64,000 nucleotides of DNA from Nitratifractor sp. (GCA_015488535.1 WFNP01000074.1:1-64000), one strand, 5' to 3'. Positions 1-10,362 are shown, numbered from the stretch's first letter. The notes: a model not told the origin generated them from the letters alone. Program-made: numbers and translations.

Positions 1-10
1 CAATAATAAT

Positions 11-86
11 GCCCAATGCCCAATGCCCAATGCCCAATGCCCAATGCCCAATGCCCAATGCCCAATGCCCAATGCCCAATGCCCAA
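11..86. repeat. Heptanucleotide tandem repeat (GCCCAAT), 10 perfect copies plus a partial one
   Basis: Direct reading: GCCCAAT units start at 11,18,25,32,39,46,53,60,67,74, and a partial unit (GCCCAA) at 81. Confidence 0.97.
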
Positions 87-191
87 CTTGTTACTTATAG
101 TTATATCAAATAAGCTACTTTATGTATAATTCCGTTACAAAAATTCACACTATGCTCTATATGTGTGAAATAGTGACATAAAATTATAATA

Positions 192-1337
192 ATGAAGGCA
201 TATTATTTGATGAACGATACTACATTGATACTACTTTCAGCAGGCTCATCGAGTAGATTTGCACTGCCGGTAAAAAAGCAGTGGCTTTTTCAGGGAGATA
301 CTCCACTGTGGCAAAAGACTGCTGAAAAATTTGGCTCACTGTCAAACTTTAAAGATATAATCATCGTATCTTCTCCAACAGATATAGAGTATATGAAACT
401 CTTTGCAGACTACAAATTTGTAGCAGGAGGTAACAGCAGACAGGAGTCTTTATCCAATGCTCTTGATATTGTGGATACTCCTTTTGTTTTGGTAAATGAT
501 ATAGCAAGATGCTGTATAGATGAAGATATGATAAAAAGAGTCATCTCCCAAAAAGGAGAAGCTGATTGTATCGTACCTGCTCTCAGTGCCGTGGATACAA
601 TGTATGAAGGAGACAGACTGCTTGAACGCTCCATGGTCAAAAGCATACAGACACCCCAACTCAGTAAAACAGAAGTTTTAAAAGATGCTCTTAAAAACGG
701 TGAATTTACCGATGAGAGTGGAGCCATATCTTCAATAGGCGGTTCTGTCAAATTTGTAGAGGGTTCATATATAGCCAGAAAACTCACAACTGTAGATGAT
801 ATCAAACTGCTTCCCTGTCTAAAAAAACCATCAAGTAGCAGATTTACAGGATTTGGGATAGATACACATCAATTTGAAATGAATAAAAAGATGTATCTGT
901 GTGGAGTAGAGATAGAAAGTAGCTATGGATTTAAAGCTCACAGTGATGGAGATGTCGCTATTCATGCTATGATAGATGCTATTCTTGGAGCAGCAGGTAT
1001 GGGGGATATTGGAGAGCATTTTCCTGATACAGATGAGAGATACAAAGATGCCGATTCCACTTTACTTCTCAAAGATACAATCAGACTAATAAAGAGTCTG
1101 GGTCTAGATATAGAGCAGTGCGATATCACAATCATTGCCCAAAAACCAAAAATTTCCCCATATAAAACAGATATGAGAAAAAACCTGGCAAAGATAATGA
1201 ATATATTACCAAGATATATGAATATAAAAGCGACTACTTCAGAAGAATTGGGCTTTATCGGCAGAGAAGAGGGTATAACAGTACACGCTGTAGCTACACT
1301 AAAATATTATGACTGGTCAGAAGGAATTGAAAAATGA
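192..1337 (+). CDS. ispDF: Bifunctional 2-C-methyl-D-erythritol 4-phosphate cytidylyltransferase / 2-C-methyl-D-erythritol 2,4-cyclodiphosphate synthase (start may be the ATG at 210)
   Basis: IspD nucleotidyltransferase N-terminus (LILLSAGSSSRF) fused to IspF (GFGIDTHQF, SDGDVAIHAMIDAILGAAGMGDIGEHFPDTD). Confidence 0.95.
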   Translation: MKAYYLMNDTTLILLSAGSSSRFALPVKKQWLFQGDTPLWQKTAEKFGSLSNFKDIIIVSSPTDIEYMKLFADYKFVAGGNSRQESLSNALDIVDTPFVLVNDIARCCIDEDMIKRVISQKGEADCIVPALSAVDTMYEGDRLLERSMVKSIQTPQLSKTEVLKDALKNGEFTDESGAISSIGGSVKFVEGSYIARKLTTVDDIKLLPCLKKPSSSRFTGFGIDTHQFEMNKKMYLCGVEIESSYGFKAHSDGDVAIHAMIDAILGAAGMGDIGEHFPDTDERYKDADSTLLLKDTIRLIKSLGLDIEQCDITIIAQKPKISPYKTDMRKNLAKIMNILPRYMNIKATTSEELGFIGREEGITVHAVATLKYYDWSEGIEK

Positions 1338-2212
1338 GAGTAATTATTGTAGAAAATGAGCTATATTTAGCCCAAAGTATAGCATCAAAATTGAGTGAAT
1401 ATCACTTTGAGACAGAGATATTCAGCTCAGTAAAAGAGGCTATGAACAGTAACGGAGATGTATATCTCATATCAACCAATCTGCCAGGACAGAACTTTAT
1501 GCCACTCATTGAGAAATTTGCAGACAGAGATATTATATTGATGGTCAATTATATCAACAATGATACTGTAGGAGAGCCTCTAAAAAGAGGAGCCAAAGAT
1601 TATATAGTAAAACCATTTATTATAGAAGAGTTGGTAAGGAAAATAGAGCATTATCATAAATTTAGACAGCTTCAGGAGAAAAACAACTTTTATGAAGATT
1701 ATATCTCTATGCTGTTTGCTGAACTAAATTGTGATATTGACCCTCTCAAACTGCCAATTCCTGTAGTAATTCGCACAAACTATCTGAGAATGGCAGACAA
1801 GATAGCATTGACACTAAACAGCAAATATGCACTCACATATATATCTTTGCAAAGAGATGATTGGCAAAAAAAGATAAGCAAACTCTCAAACAAAAAGATA
1901 GCATATATAGTCCATCTGGAAAAACTGAAAAAGGGTGAGATAGAAAAACTTTTTGAAATGCTCAAAGATAAAAAATTTATCTTGACAGATGCATCATGCT
2001 CCATAGAGACTCCATTTAAAACTATCACTATAGAATCTGAAAACAAACTGTATGACCAAAATGAAATTTTGACTATTGATGAGTATGTCAAATATATAGT
2101 AAAAAATTTCCAATACAAATTTCCAGATACAGAATTGAGCAAAAGACTTGGAATATCCCGCAAAAGTCTATGGGAAAAAAGGAAAAAATATGACCTCTTC
2201 AAGAAAAAATAA
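1334..2212 (+). CDS. Orphan, phosphorylation-atypical response regulator, HP1021/CemR-like
   Basis: Receiver-like N-terminus with Fis-type HTH at the C-terminus (LSKRLGISRKSLWEKRKKY); located directly after ispDF as in Helicobacter/Campylobacter. Confidence 0.8.
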   Translation: MRVIIVENELYLAQSIASKLSEYHFETEIFSSVKEAMNSNGDVYLISTNLPGQNFMPLIEKFADRDIILMVNYINNDTVGEPLKRGAKDYIVKPFIIEELVRKIEHYHKFRQLQEKNNFYEDYISMLFAELNCDIDPLKLPIPVVIRTNYLRMADKIALTLNSKYALTYISLQRDDWQKKISKLSNKKIAYIVHLEKLKKGEIEKLFEMLKDKKFILTDASCSIETPFKTITIESENKLYDQNEILTIDEYVKYIVKNFQYKFPDTELSKRLGISRKSLWEKRKKYDLFKKK

Positions 2213-3380
2213 AGCTCTCTTTATAGATACAGAAGCTCTCTCAACACTTGCTCTTGTCCAAGAGGGTCTGCTCTCTCCGGTAGATGCTCTTATGGACAAA
2301 GAAACAGCCCAAAAGGTAGATAAAGAAAAACACTACAAAGGTGTTCCATTTCCGTTTTCATTTATACTGGCTCCCACAGGAAAGAGAAACAGTGAAGTAA
2401 TAAAGTCACTAAAAATTGGTGAAACTGTAGATTTGATATCTCAAAACAGACTCGTAGGTGAATTAAAAGTAGAAGATATATTTACTGTAGATCCACATGA
2501 GAGACTACTAAATATCTACGGCACCGCTGACCCATCACACCCCGGTGTCAGAAATACACTGCCAAGACTCGGAGAGTGGGCAGTCAGTGGTCCATACAGA
2601 GTTGAATATCCACTCATTAAAGATACTGTAAACAGAGTCAAAGAGATGATTAGGCGAACAGGTGCCAAAAAGATATCATCTATGATGTTGGCTGCAAATC
2701 CTATAAACAGAGCTCATGAAAGAATGATTAGACAAAGTATCAGTGAAGCTGATTTGATGGTGCTTTTTCTTAGAAAACCTTTTACAGAAGAGGGATTGAG
2801 ATATGATATCAGACTCAATGCACTCAATCTGTTTATAGATAATTTTTTACCCAGAAACAAAGTGGTAGTGATACCATTTGAAAACAGTTATATATTTGCC
2901 GGATATAATGAGATGGTATTAGATGCAATACTTGCCAAAAATTACGGGTGCAGTGAATTGGTAATAGGCAAAAATCACGCAGGACTCGGACTCTATTATG
3001 ACCAAAACAGACTAAATACAATATTTGATACACTCAGTGGAATAGATATCAAAATTACTACAGTAGATGAGTATGTATATTGTGATACATGCCGGACACT
3101 AGTCAGTACCCAGACATGTCCACATGGGCAACACCACCATATACACTACCACTCCCAATCTATAATGACACTGATTCAAAACGGTCTGTTGCCTCCTACA
3201 ATTTTGGTACGCAAAGAGATATCTGCCAATATAATATCAGCTCTCTTTCCAAACAGATTTGAAAATCTACAAGAGCTATACTACTCTCTGATGCCAAGCT
3301 CCGGACTGTTGGAGACAAAAAGCGATGAGCAGTTTTATGAAAAATTGATGAAACTCTATCAGACAAGTTCACTCACATAA
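2190..3380 (+). CDS. Sulfate adenylyltransferase (ATP sulfurylase)-family protein with divergent active-site motifs
   Basis: Full-length Sat-like fold by eye (ADPSHPGV, NPINRAHE, GKNHAGLGLYYD, zinc motif CDTC...CPHG). The ORF track starts at 2148; the internal Met at 2190 is the likelier start. Confidence 0.8.
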   Translation: MTSSRKNKALFIDTEALSTLALVQEGLLSPVDALMDKETAQKVDKEKHYKGVPFPFSFILAPTGKRNSEVIKSLKIGETVDLISQNRLVGELKVEDIFTVDPHERLLNIYGTADPSHPGVRNTLPRLGEWAVSGPYRVEYPLIKDTVNRVKEMIRRTGAKKISSMMLAANPINRAHERMIRQSISEADLMVLFLRKPFTEEGLRYDIRLNALNLFIDNFLPRNKVVVIPFENSYIFAGYNEMVLDAILAKNYGCSELVIGKNHAGLGLYYDQNRLNTIFDTLSGIDIKITTVDEYVYCDTCRTLVSTQTCPHGQHHHIHYHSQSIMTLIQNGLLPPTILVRKEISANIISALFPNRFENLQELYYSLMPSSGLLETKSDEQFYEKLMKLYQTSSLT

Positions 3381-3389
3381 AGGATATAT

Positions 3390-3896
3390 ATGAACAAATT
3401 TTCTGTGCAAATGCTGTTTTTGAGTTTTTTTGGCAGTGGATATGCACCAAAAGCACCAGGCACGGTAGGAACACTGGCATCTATGCCATTGGGCATATTG
3501 ATAATATACTATTTGGGACTACAAAGCCTGTTTATGCTGACATTTGCTATTACAATTATAGGTATCATAGAGGTAAACAAGTATGAAAACAAAAATAACT
3601 CACATGATGAATCATGGATAGTGATAGATGAGACAGCAGGTATCTGGCTGACAATGGTAATATCACTCTATGGTTTGACACATTACAATATACCATATGG
3701 AGAAGTTATAGCATTGACAGGAAGTTTTATATTTTTCAGACTCTTTGATATATGGAAACCCTCCACTATCGGTTGGATAGACAAAAATCTCAAAGGTGGA
3801 TTGGGTGTAATGTTAGATGATATCTTGGCGGGATTTGCAGCAGGGTTGTTAAACCTGCTGTTATTTAAGATATTTGCAGAGTTTGGTCTGATTTAG
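3390..3896 (+). CDS. pgpA: Phosphatidylglycerophosphatase A
   Basis: GSGYAPKAPGTVGTLASMPLG and DIWKPSTIGWIDKNLKGGLGVMLDDILAG motifs. Confidence 0.93.
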   Translation: MNKFSVQMLFLSFFGSGYAPKAPGTVGTLASMPLGILIIYYLGLQSLFMLTFAITIIGIIEVNKYENKNNSHDESWIVIDETAGIWLTMVISLYGLTHYNIPYGEVIALTGSFIFFRLFDIWKPSTIGWIDKNLKGGLGVMLDDILAGFAAGLLNLLLFKIFAEFGLI

Positions 3897-4813
3897 ACAA
3901 GTCCGAACTCTCCACTATCTACCCATTCCATTCTTATCATTGACCAGCAATCTTTGGCAAAACCATATAGAAAATAGTCATATGGTATCCATCCATATCC
4001 ATGCTCTCCCCATCTACTGCCGTAAGAGTTTTTAAACAAAAAGGCTCCACGGCTTGTCCTCTTGCAACTCTTTAGATTTTTTATCACTTTGTCATCATCA
4101 TATCCTACTGCCATTACAGCATGAGCCCAGCTGTAACTCTCATTTTGACAAGGCATTGGAATATGACCTGGTGCATCTCCGTAATGAAAAGACGGAAAAC
4201 CGTAAAATCCAAACATAAACGGAATTTGATGTGCAATATAGTTTTTCAGACTCTGAACCAATTGACTCTTTGGAACATTTGCTCCAAGTGGGTCATGACA
4301 AAAATATTTGAGTGCCTCATAATTCTGGGCTACTGCATATACAAATGCCGGAGGCTCTTCATTGACTTTGGAGACATCATAAGGCCAATACTTTTCATGT
4401 GCCACGCCAGTCAGAGCCAATGCTCCCATAGTCGTCCTCAATTTGGCTCCTGTATCTCCGGTAACCTGCATCAGATTTCTTGTAGCTTTATATATGAAGA
4501 GTCTTGAAGCATCTATATATTTGTTAAAAGCTTTTCTCTCATAATACTCTACAATACCGGCAGCGGCATTAGCACTACAAGAATTTATAGAGCCTTGACT
4601 CTCTACAGGTGAACACCATCTTCTCAAATCCACTCTTCTTGGAATATTTCCAGGAAGTGGCTCTCCTGGATTGATACCTATCTCTTTGAGCATAGGTTTT
4701 ATATCTTCATGCTCAGCTGTATAATCTCTCAAATCAGGTGCAGGTGGTATCCAACCTGTCCCAAATACTTCTCCTGTCTCCTCTATTGTTACTTTACCTT
4801 GAAAACACTCCAT
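3893..4813 (-). CDS. C1 (papain-like) family cysteine peptidase
   Basis: QGSINSCSANAAAG (Cys), WAHAVMAVGYDDD (His), FKNSYGSRWGEHGYGWIPYDYF (Asn) in the canonical order; no obvious signal peptide from MECFQGK. ORF track extends to 4864. Confidence 0.85.
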   Translation of the reverse strand: MECFQGKVTIEETGEVFGTGWIPPAPDLRDYTAEHEDIKPMLKEIGINPGEPLPGNIPRRVDLRRWCSPVESQGSINSCSANAAAGIVEYYERKAFNKYIDASRLFIYKATRNLMQVTGDTGAKLRTTMGALALTGVAHEKYWPYDVSKVNEEPPAFVYAVAQNYEALKYFCHDPLGANVPKSQLVQSLKNYIAHQIPFMFGFYGFPSFHYGDAPGHIPMPCQNESYSWAHAVMAVGYDDDKVIKNLKSCKRTSRGAFLFKNSYGSRWGEHGYGWIPYDYFLYGFAKDCWSMIRMEWVDSGEFGLV

Positions 4814-4929
4814 AATTCTACTCCTTTTGTATTGTTGATAAATTATAGCAAAATGAAGTTGCAATATCAGTTATTGGTATTAATAGCTTTTTTGAATGTA
4901 GTTTAATGTGAAAAAAGGAACGATATTTA

Positions 4930-4944
4930 CGGGGTTTAACCCCG
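4930..4944. repeat. Palindrome CGGGGTTTAACCCCG (member of dispersed hairpin family)
   Basis: Perfect inverted repeat followed by CCTACTATG; matches the copy near 51100. Confidence 0.85.
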
Positions 4945-4964
4945 CCTACTATGAAATAATAGAA

Positions 4965-6542
4965 TTAATGAAGGAAGTGTCTGACACCTGTAAAGTAGAG
5001 TGAAATTCCATGCTCGTTTGCAGCTTCTATCACCTCATCATCTCTTATACTGCCCCCTGGCTCTATTATAGCTTTGACTCCGGCTGACGCTGCTGCATCT
5101 ATAGAGTCTCTAAATGGGAAAAATGCTTCACTAGCCATTGCTGAACCGCTTACATCCAATCCCATCTCTTCAGCTTTTTTCAAGGCACATCTTGCCGCAT
5201 CTACACGGGAAGTCATACCCATACCCACAGCTACCATAGCTGAATCTTTAACATATACCACACAGTTGGATTTTGTCATTCCTGCTACCTTCCAGGCAAT
5301 TTCAAGGTCTTTCATCTCCTGATTTGTAGCCTCTCTTTGACTCATAAGCTTGGCATTTTTTACTTCATTATCACATATACAGTCAGCATTTTGATAAACA
5401 AAACCACCTTCAATATGCTTGAAGTCAGCTTTATCTCCGGCAGTAGTTAGATAGTCACTACCTTGAGTAAAGAGTTTGAGTCTCTTTTTGGATGAAAATA
5501 TTTCAAGTGCTTCATTACTAAAGCCTCCGGCAATAATCACCTCTAAAAATATCTCATTCATCTTTTTTGCCAACTCTTCATCTACCACACCATTTACGGC
5601 TACTACACCACCAAAAGCAGAAACCGGGTCACATTTGAGAGCTTCGGTATATGACTCTAAAAGATTGGATTTTATGGCAAAACCACATGGATTGCCATGT
5701 TTTACGATACAAACAGCAGGCTCTTTGCCAAATGCAGTAGCAATCTTGACAGCACCGTTTAGGTCTGTCATATTGTTAAAACTTGCTTCACCTTTAATCT
5801 GCTTGAAGTTATCACTGAAAAATCTGTCAAATTCATACAAAGCACCATCTTGATGAGGATTCTCTCCGTATCTGGTCTTAAAGACTCTCTTACCGCTGAT
5901 AAATTGATACTCTCCAAATCCTCCATTAAATCTGCCATTCATATAATTGGCTATAAGAGAGTCATAATTTGCAGTATGCTCAAAAGCTTTTATCATCAAA
6001 TCTCTTCTAAATTCATAACTGTCTTGACCACTTTTCAATGCTTCTAGCACTCTGTCATAATCACCGCTGTCTGTGACTATGATTACATCTTTGAAATTTT
6101 TTGCGGCTGAACGCACCATAGTGGGACCACCGATATCAATATTTTCTATAATCTCATCAAAATCATCAGTCCTCTCTATTGTCTCTTTAAAAGGATAGAG
6201 ATTTACACATACCAAATCTATCCCCTCAATTCCCAACTCTTTTGCCTCTTTAAGATGTGCTTCATCATCTCTTTTATGTAAAATACCACCATGCACATAG
6301 GGATTGAGTGTCTTTACTCTGCCCTCAAAACACTCTGGGAATTTTGTAACTTCATCTATTTCAGTCACTTCCAAACCTGCATCTTTGAGTTTTTTGTATG
6401 TCCCTCCTGTGGATATAATCTCCCAGCCTATACTCTTCAGTCCGGAAGCAAACTCTACAACACCACTCTTGTCACTCACACTAATTAGAGCTCTCATCAA
6501 TACACCTTTAATATATGATTTTGAATGTGAGATTATATCCAA
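4965..6542 (-). CDS. purH: Bifunctional AICAR formyltransferase / IMP cyclohydrolase
   Basis: [37 protein letters not shown], ending [12 protein letters not shown]. Confidence 0.96.
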   Translation of the reverse strand: MDIISHSKSYIKGVLMRALISVSDKSGVVEFASGLKSIGWEIISTGGTYKKLKDAGLEVTEIDEVTKFPECFEGRVKTLNPYVHGGILHKRDDEAHLKEAKELGIEGIDLVCVNLYPFKETIERTDDFDEIIENIDIGGPTMVRSAAKNFKDVIIVTDSGDYDRVLEALKSGQDSYEFRRDLMIKAFEHTANYDSLIANYMNGRFNGGFGEYQFISGKRVFKTRYGENPHQDGALYEFDRFFSDNFKQIKGEASFNNMTDLNGAVKIATAFGKEPAVCIVKHGNPCGFAIKSNLLESYTEALKCDPVSAFGGVVAVNGVVDEELAKKMNEIFLEVIIAGGFSNEALEIFSSKKRLKLFTQGSDYLTTAGDKADFKHIEGGFVYQNADCICDNEVKNAKLMSQREATNQEMKDLEIAWKVAGMTKSNCVVYVKDSAMVAVGMGMTSRVDAARCALKKAEEMGLDVSGSAMASEAFFPFRDSIDAAASAGVKAIIEPGGSIRDDEVIEAANEHGISLYFTGVRHFLH

Positions 6543-6637
6543 TTAGCCTCTATTTCGATAAAATAATAAATATTTTAATAATAAGGCACTAATCAATAAT
6601 ATTAAAATGCCCAATTTCCAAATGAAAAAGGATTATA

Positions 6638-7828
6638 ATGAAAATAGCCATCGCCGGAACCGGGTATGTAGGTATATCAAACGGTTTACTTTTGGCTCAA
6701 CACAATGAAGTAGTAGCACTCGATATCATACCTGAAAAGGTGGATATGCTAAATAATGGCATATCTCCTATAGAGGATAAAGAAGTAGAACTCTTTTTAA
6801 GAGAAAAAGAGTTAAATTTCAGAGCTACAATTGACAAAAATGAAGCATATAAAGGTGCCGATTTTGTAATCATAGCTACCCCTACAGATTATGACCCTGA
6901 TACAAACTATTTCAATACCAAATCGATAGAGAGCGTAATCAGTGATGTTTTGAGCATAAATCCAAATGCAGTAATGGTAATTAAATCTACTGTGCCTGTC
7001 GGATATACCAAAAAGGTCAAAAAAGAGTTTGATACTGACAATATTATTTTTTCACCTGAATTTCTAAGAGAAGGAAAAGCACTCTATGATAATCTCTATC
7101 CATCTCGTATCATTGTCGGTGAGCGTAGCCAAAGAGCCAAGAGCTTTGCAAATCTGCTCAAAGAAGGAGCCTTAAAAGAGGATATTCCGGTTCTATTCAC
7201 AGACTCTACAGAGGCTGAAGCGATTAAACTGTTTGCCAATACCTATCTGGCAATGAGAGTGGCTTTTTTCAATGAACTTGACAGTTATTGCGAAACTCAC
7301 GGCTTAAACAGCAAACAGGTGATAGAGGGAGTAGGACTTGACCCAAGAATTGGTATGCACTATAATAATCCAAGCTTTGGATATGGAGGATACTGTCTGC
7401 CAAAAGATACCAAACAGTTACTGGCAAATTATGCGAATGTGCCAAGCAATCTAATAAGAGCTATTGTCGATGCAAACAGAACCAGAAAAGATTTTATAGC
7501 TGAGCAAATCATATCCAAACTGCCAAAAGATGAGCATGGATTTCCTGCCGGAAGAGTAGGAATATATCGGCTGGTGATGAAGAGTGGCTCTGATAATTTC
7601 CGCTCATCTGCCATACAGGGAGTGATGAAACGACTCAAAGCCAAAGGTATAGAGGTCATAGTTTATGAGCCTGTATTAAAAGAGGAGCAATTCTTTCACT
7701 CCAAAGTATATAGAGACTTGGAAGCATTTAAAAATGATAGTGATGTAATAGTATGTAACAGATTGACTGATGAAATTACAGATGTAAAAGATAAAGTATA
7801 TACCAGAGATATCTTTGGAAATGATTGA
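6638..7828 (+). CDS. ugd: UDP-glucose/nucleotide-sugar 6-dehydrogenase
   Basis: [17 protein letters not shown] (NAD-binding), [15 protein letters not shown] catalytic Cys motif. Confidence 0.92.
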   Translation: MKIAIAGTGYVGISNGLLLAQHNEVVALDIIPEKVDMLNNGISPIEDKEVELFLREKELNFRATIDKNEAYKGADFVIIATPTDYDPDTNYFNTKSIESVISDVLSINPNAVMVIKSTVPVGYTKKVKKEFDTDNIIFSPEFLREGKALYDNLYPSRIIVGERSQRAKSFANLLKEGALKEDIPVLFTDSTEAEAIKLFANTYLAMRVAFFNELDSYCETHGLNSKQVIEGVGLDPRIGMHYNNPSFGYGGYCLPKDTKQLLANYANVPSNLIRAIVDANRTRKDFIAEQIISKLPKDEHGFPAGRVGIYRLVMKSGSDNFRSSAIQGVMKRLKAKGIEVIVYEPVLKEEQFFHSKVYRDLEAFKNDSDVIVCNRLTDEITDVKDKVYTRDIFGND

Positions 7829-7897
7829 TTTTTATTTAAGAGTCATTTTATCCTATTTCCGTATAATCGGCAAAACCCCTTATTAAAGGAATGAAAA

Positions 7898-8320
7898 ATG
7901 AGTATGATGGATACACTCCAAAGATACAAAGAGGATTTTGAACTCTTTGAAACAGGTAATGAAAAATTAGAGTATATATTTGAGCTTGGCAAAAAACATA
8001 CAACACTCTCTGAAGAAGAGAAAAACGATGATACATTTATCCACGGATGTGCCTCTCCTGCATGGTTGGTAGCAGAATGCAAAGATGGTAAATTGATTCT
8101 CAGAGGCGAAGGGACATCAGAGATGGCAAAAGGTATGCTCACTCTTTTATTAGATATTTTTAGTAACAGAGATGCCGATGAGATACTCTCTTTTGACCCA
8201 AAAGAGTTGGGACAACTTGGTATAGTAGAGCTTCTATCACCTGTCAGACAGCAGAGTATGGAAGCATTTTTAAACAAAGTATATAGTTATGCAAAAGCTT
8301 GTAAGGAAGGAAAACTATGA
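7898..8320 (+). CDS. SufE family Fe-S cluster/cysteine desulfuration protein
   Basis: HGCASPAWLVAE motif and SufE-like length. Confidence 0.88.
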   Translation: MSMMDTLQRYKEDFELFETGNEKLEYIFELGKKHTTLSEEEKNDDTFIHGCASPAWLVAECKDGKLILRGEGTSEMAKGMLTLLLDIFSNRDADEILSFDPKELGQLGIVELLSPVRQQSMEAFLNKVYSYAKACKEGKL

Positions 8321-8670
8321 GTAATGACCCAAGAGTTGTAACACCCCAAGAGTCTGAAAAGAGAATGGTAGAAGAGCTTCAAAAGATATATGACCCTGAA
8401 ATTCCGGTAGATATATACAATCTTGGACTCATTTATGATGTAAAGTGTCATAAAGATGAAGTAAGCAAATTAAACAGATGTAAAGTAACTATGACACTCA
8501 CTTCAGCTACCTGCTCAATGTCAGAGATATTGGTAGATTTGGTTCGCTCTATTCCATCAAGAGTAGAAGACCACTCAATCGAAGAGGTAGATGTAGAGTT
8601 GGTATTTGACCCGCCGTGGGATCAGAGTAAAATGAGTGATGAAGCAAAGTTACAACTTGGATTACTTTAA
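8317..8670 (+). CDS. MIP18/SufT-like Fe-S cluster assembly protein (DUF59)
   Basis: KIYDPEIPVDIYNLGLIYDV, TLTSATCSMSEIL, VDVELVFDPPWDQSKMS; overlaps the SufE stop. Confidence 0.9.
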   Translation: MSNDPRVVTPQESEKRMVEELQKIYDPEIPVDIYNLGLIYDVKCHKDEVSKLNRCKVTMTLTSATCSMSEILVDLVRSIPSRVEDHSIEEVDVELVFDPPWDQSKMSDEAKLQLGLL

Positions 8671-8672
8671 GA

Positions 8673-8697
8673 AGATGCGGAATTTAATTCCGCATCT
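8673..8697. terminator. Strong hairpin, probable bidirectional terminator
   Basis: AGATGCGGAAT-TTA-ATTCCGCATCT, 11-bp perfect stem between convergent genes. Confidence 0.8.
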
Positions 8698-8712
8698 AAG
8701 TAATTAGATATT

Positions 8713-10362
8713 TTATTTATGAGTAGGTATCTTAATGCCACACTTTTTAGCATGTTCTACTACACACTCAAATATTTTAAACTTTTTATTTTTTATCATC
8801 TTCTCTAGATAATTACAACCGCTCTTACTACCTGCTGTGCATGCTCTAGAGAAGTATTCAGATGCCATACATGCATCTTTTTCTACACCTTTGCCATAGT
8901 AGTAAATTCTACCATAACTTGTACACCCATAAGCATCACCATTTTCACATGCATAATCATACAAATCAGGTAATTTAGAGTAGTCTTTATCTCCACATTT
9001 ACCATACTCATATACTAAACCTAACCTAGTATGTGCATAAGCACTACCGTTTTCTACTCCATAATTAAATAGTTCTATTGCTTTATCACAATCCTTATCT
9101 ACAACAAAACCTTTATAGTAGAATGTTCCAAGCTTTGCACAACCAAATGGGCTTTTACCTTCACAACTTCTATTATAGTAATCATATGCCAAGTTTAAAT
9201 CTTTGGCTACACATATTTTACCAGACTCATATACCAATCCTGCTCTAGCACATCCGTATGCATAACCCAAATCACAACCCTTTTTATACATCTCTAAAGA
9301 GATACAATTATCAGCAGCTGATAAGAATCCTTTTTCATATAGCATACCCAATCTTGTACATCCTCTTGCACTACCCATTTCACAAGCTTTAGAGTAATAC
9401 TCTTTAGCTCTTAAATAGTTATGCATCAGGCATTGACTACTCTCATACATAGTTCCTACCCATGAGCAACCATATGCACTACCCATCTGACAAGACTTAT
9501 TTAGATAATCAAAAGCATCTTTGTTACTTACAGATACGAATATACCATTTCTATACATCAATCCCAATCTGGCACATCCATAACCGCTACCATTATCGCA
9601 TGCACTCTTATATAGATTATAAGCTTTTTCTGTATCTTGAGCTACACCCCTGCCATACTCATAGAGTGTGCCAAGTCTTGCACAGCCATAATTACTGCCA
9701 TTATCACAGGCTCTTTTATAGTTTTCAGCTGCACTCTCATAGCTTTGACCTACACCATAACCTTTTTCATACATGTAACCAAGCCATGTGCAACCATAGT
9801 TACTACCATTATCACAGGCTTTACTAAATAGAGAGTAAGCCATATCATAATCTCTGTTTACAGAGATACCCTTTTCGTAAAATACTCCAAGTTTTGCACA
9901 TCCATAAGCACTACCCTCATCACATGCTTTTTGATAATAATCTATACTTTTTGTCTTTGTATCGCCACCTATATTTGCAGGAAGATCATTCTCCAATACA
10001 TAACCTGCCCATGCACAGGCATTTGCATCTCCATTATCACATCCCATATGGAAGTGATTATAAGCATTTTTGAAATCATTTTCTGATTTGGCATCAGTAT
10101 GCTCTATAATTCCTACTTTTGTGCAATCCTCGCCTTTGCCATTCATACAGTTTTGACTATAAACAGGCTTTTGTGATAAATCTACCGTAACTGTTTGGGA
10201 GTCACCATTTCTGTTTTTATGACCAATGACATTGACTCCACATGGAGCTATTTTGCTATCAGGGGCAACAGTAACATCTTGAAGAAAATCACCCATTTCT
10301 TTGGCATATGAGATACTGCTTACAAGCAAAGCACTCATAGCCACTGCATATTTTACCTTCAT
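8713..10362 (-). CDS. Secreted Sel1-like repeat, cysteine-rich (Hcp-like) protein
   Basis: Signal peptide MKVKYAVAMSALLVSSISYA; about 12 x ~36-aa repeats (ACDNGSNYGCARLGxxYExGxGV) with Cys pairs. Confidence 0.9.
   Translation of the reverse strand: MKVKYAVAMSALLVSSISYAKEMGDFLQDVTVAPDSKIAPCGVNVIGHKNRNGDSQTVTVDLSQKPVYSQNCMNGKGEDCTKVGIIEHTDAKSENDFKNAYNHFHMGCDNGDANACAWAGYVLENDLPANIGGDTKTKSIDYYQKACDEGSAYGCAKLGVFYEKGISVNRDYDMAYSLFSKACDNGSNYGCTWLGYMYEKGYGVGQSYESAAENYKRACDNGSNYGCARLGTLYEYGRGVAQDTEKAYNLYKSACDNGSGYGCARLGLMYRNGIFVSVSNKDAFDYLNKSCQMGSAYGCSWVGTMYESSQCLMHNYLRAKEYYSKACEMGSARGCTRLGMLYEKGFLSAADNCISLEMYKKGCDLGYAYGCARAGLVYESGKICVAKDLNLAYDYYNRSCEGKSPFGCAKLGTFYYKGFVVDKDCDKAIELFNYGVENGSAYAHTRLGLVYEYGKCGDKDYSKLPDLYDYACENGDAYGCTSYGRIYYYGKGVEKDACMASEYFSRACTAGSKSGCNYLEKMIKNKKFKIFECVVEHAKKCGIKIPTHK

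Noticed and set aside
1-190. Stop-free repeat-encoded peptide (MPNAQCP)n as a gene
   Set aside because: A heptamer repeat without stops is open in every frame; no RBS, start context or continuing ORF within the window supports translation.
410-805. Antisense ORFs inside ispDF and similar shadow ORFs throughout the track (for example 5476-5853, 16329-16718, 31633-32190, 38754-39308, 53530-54165)
   Set aside because: They lie opposite well-supported genes, have low-complexity Ser/Ile/Leu-rich composition and no recognisable domain; typical mirror ORFs of AT-rich coding DNA.
9462-9831. His/Tyr-rich ORFs opposite the Sel1 gene
   Set aside because: Repetition reflects the antisense of the Sel1 repeats.
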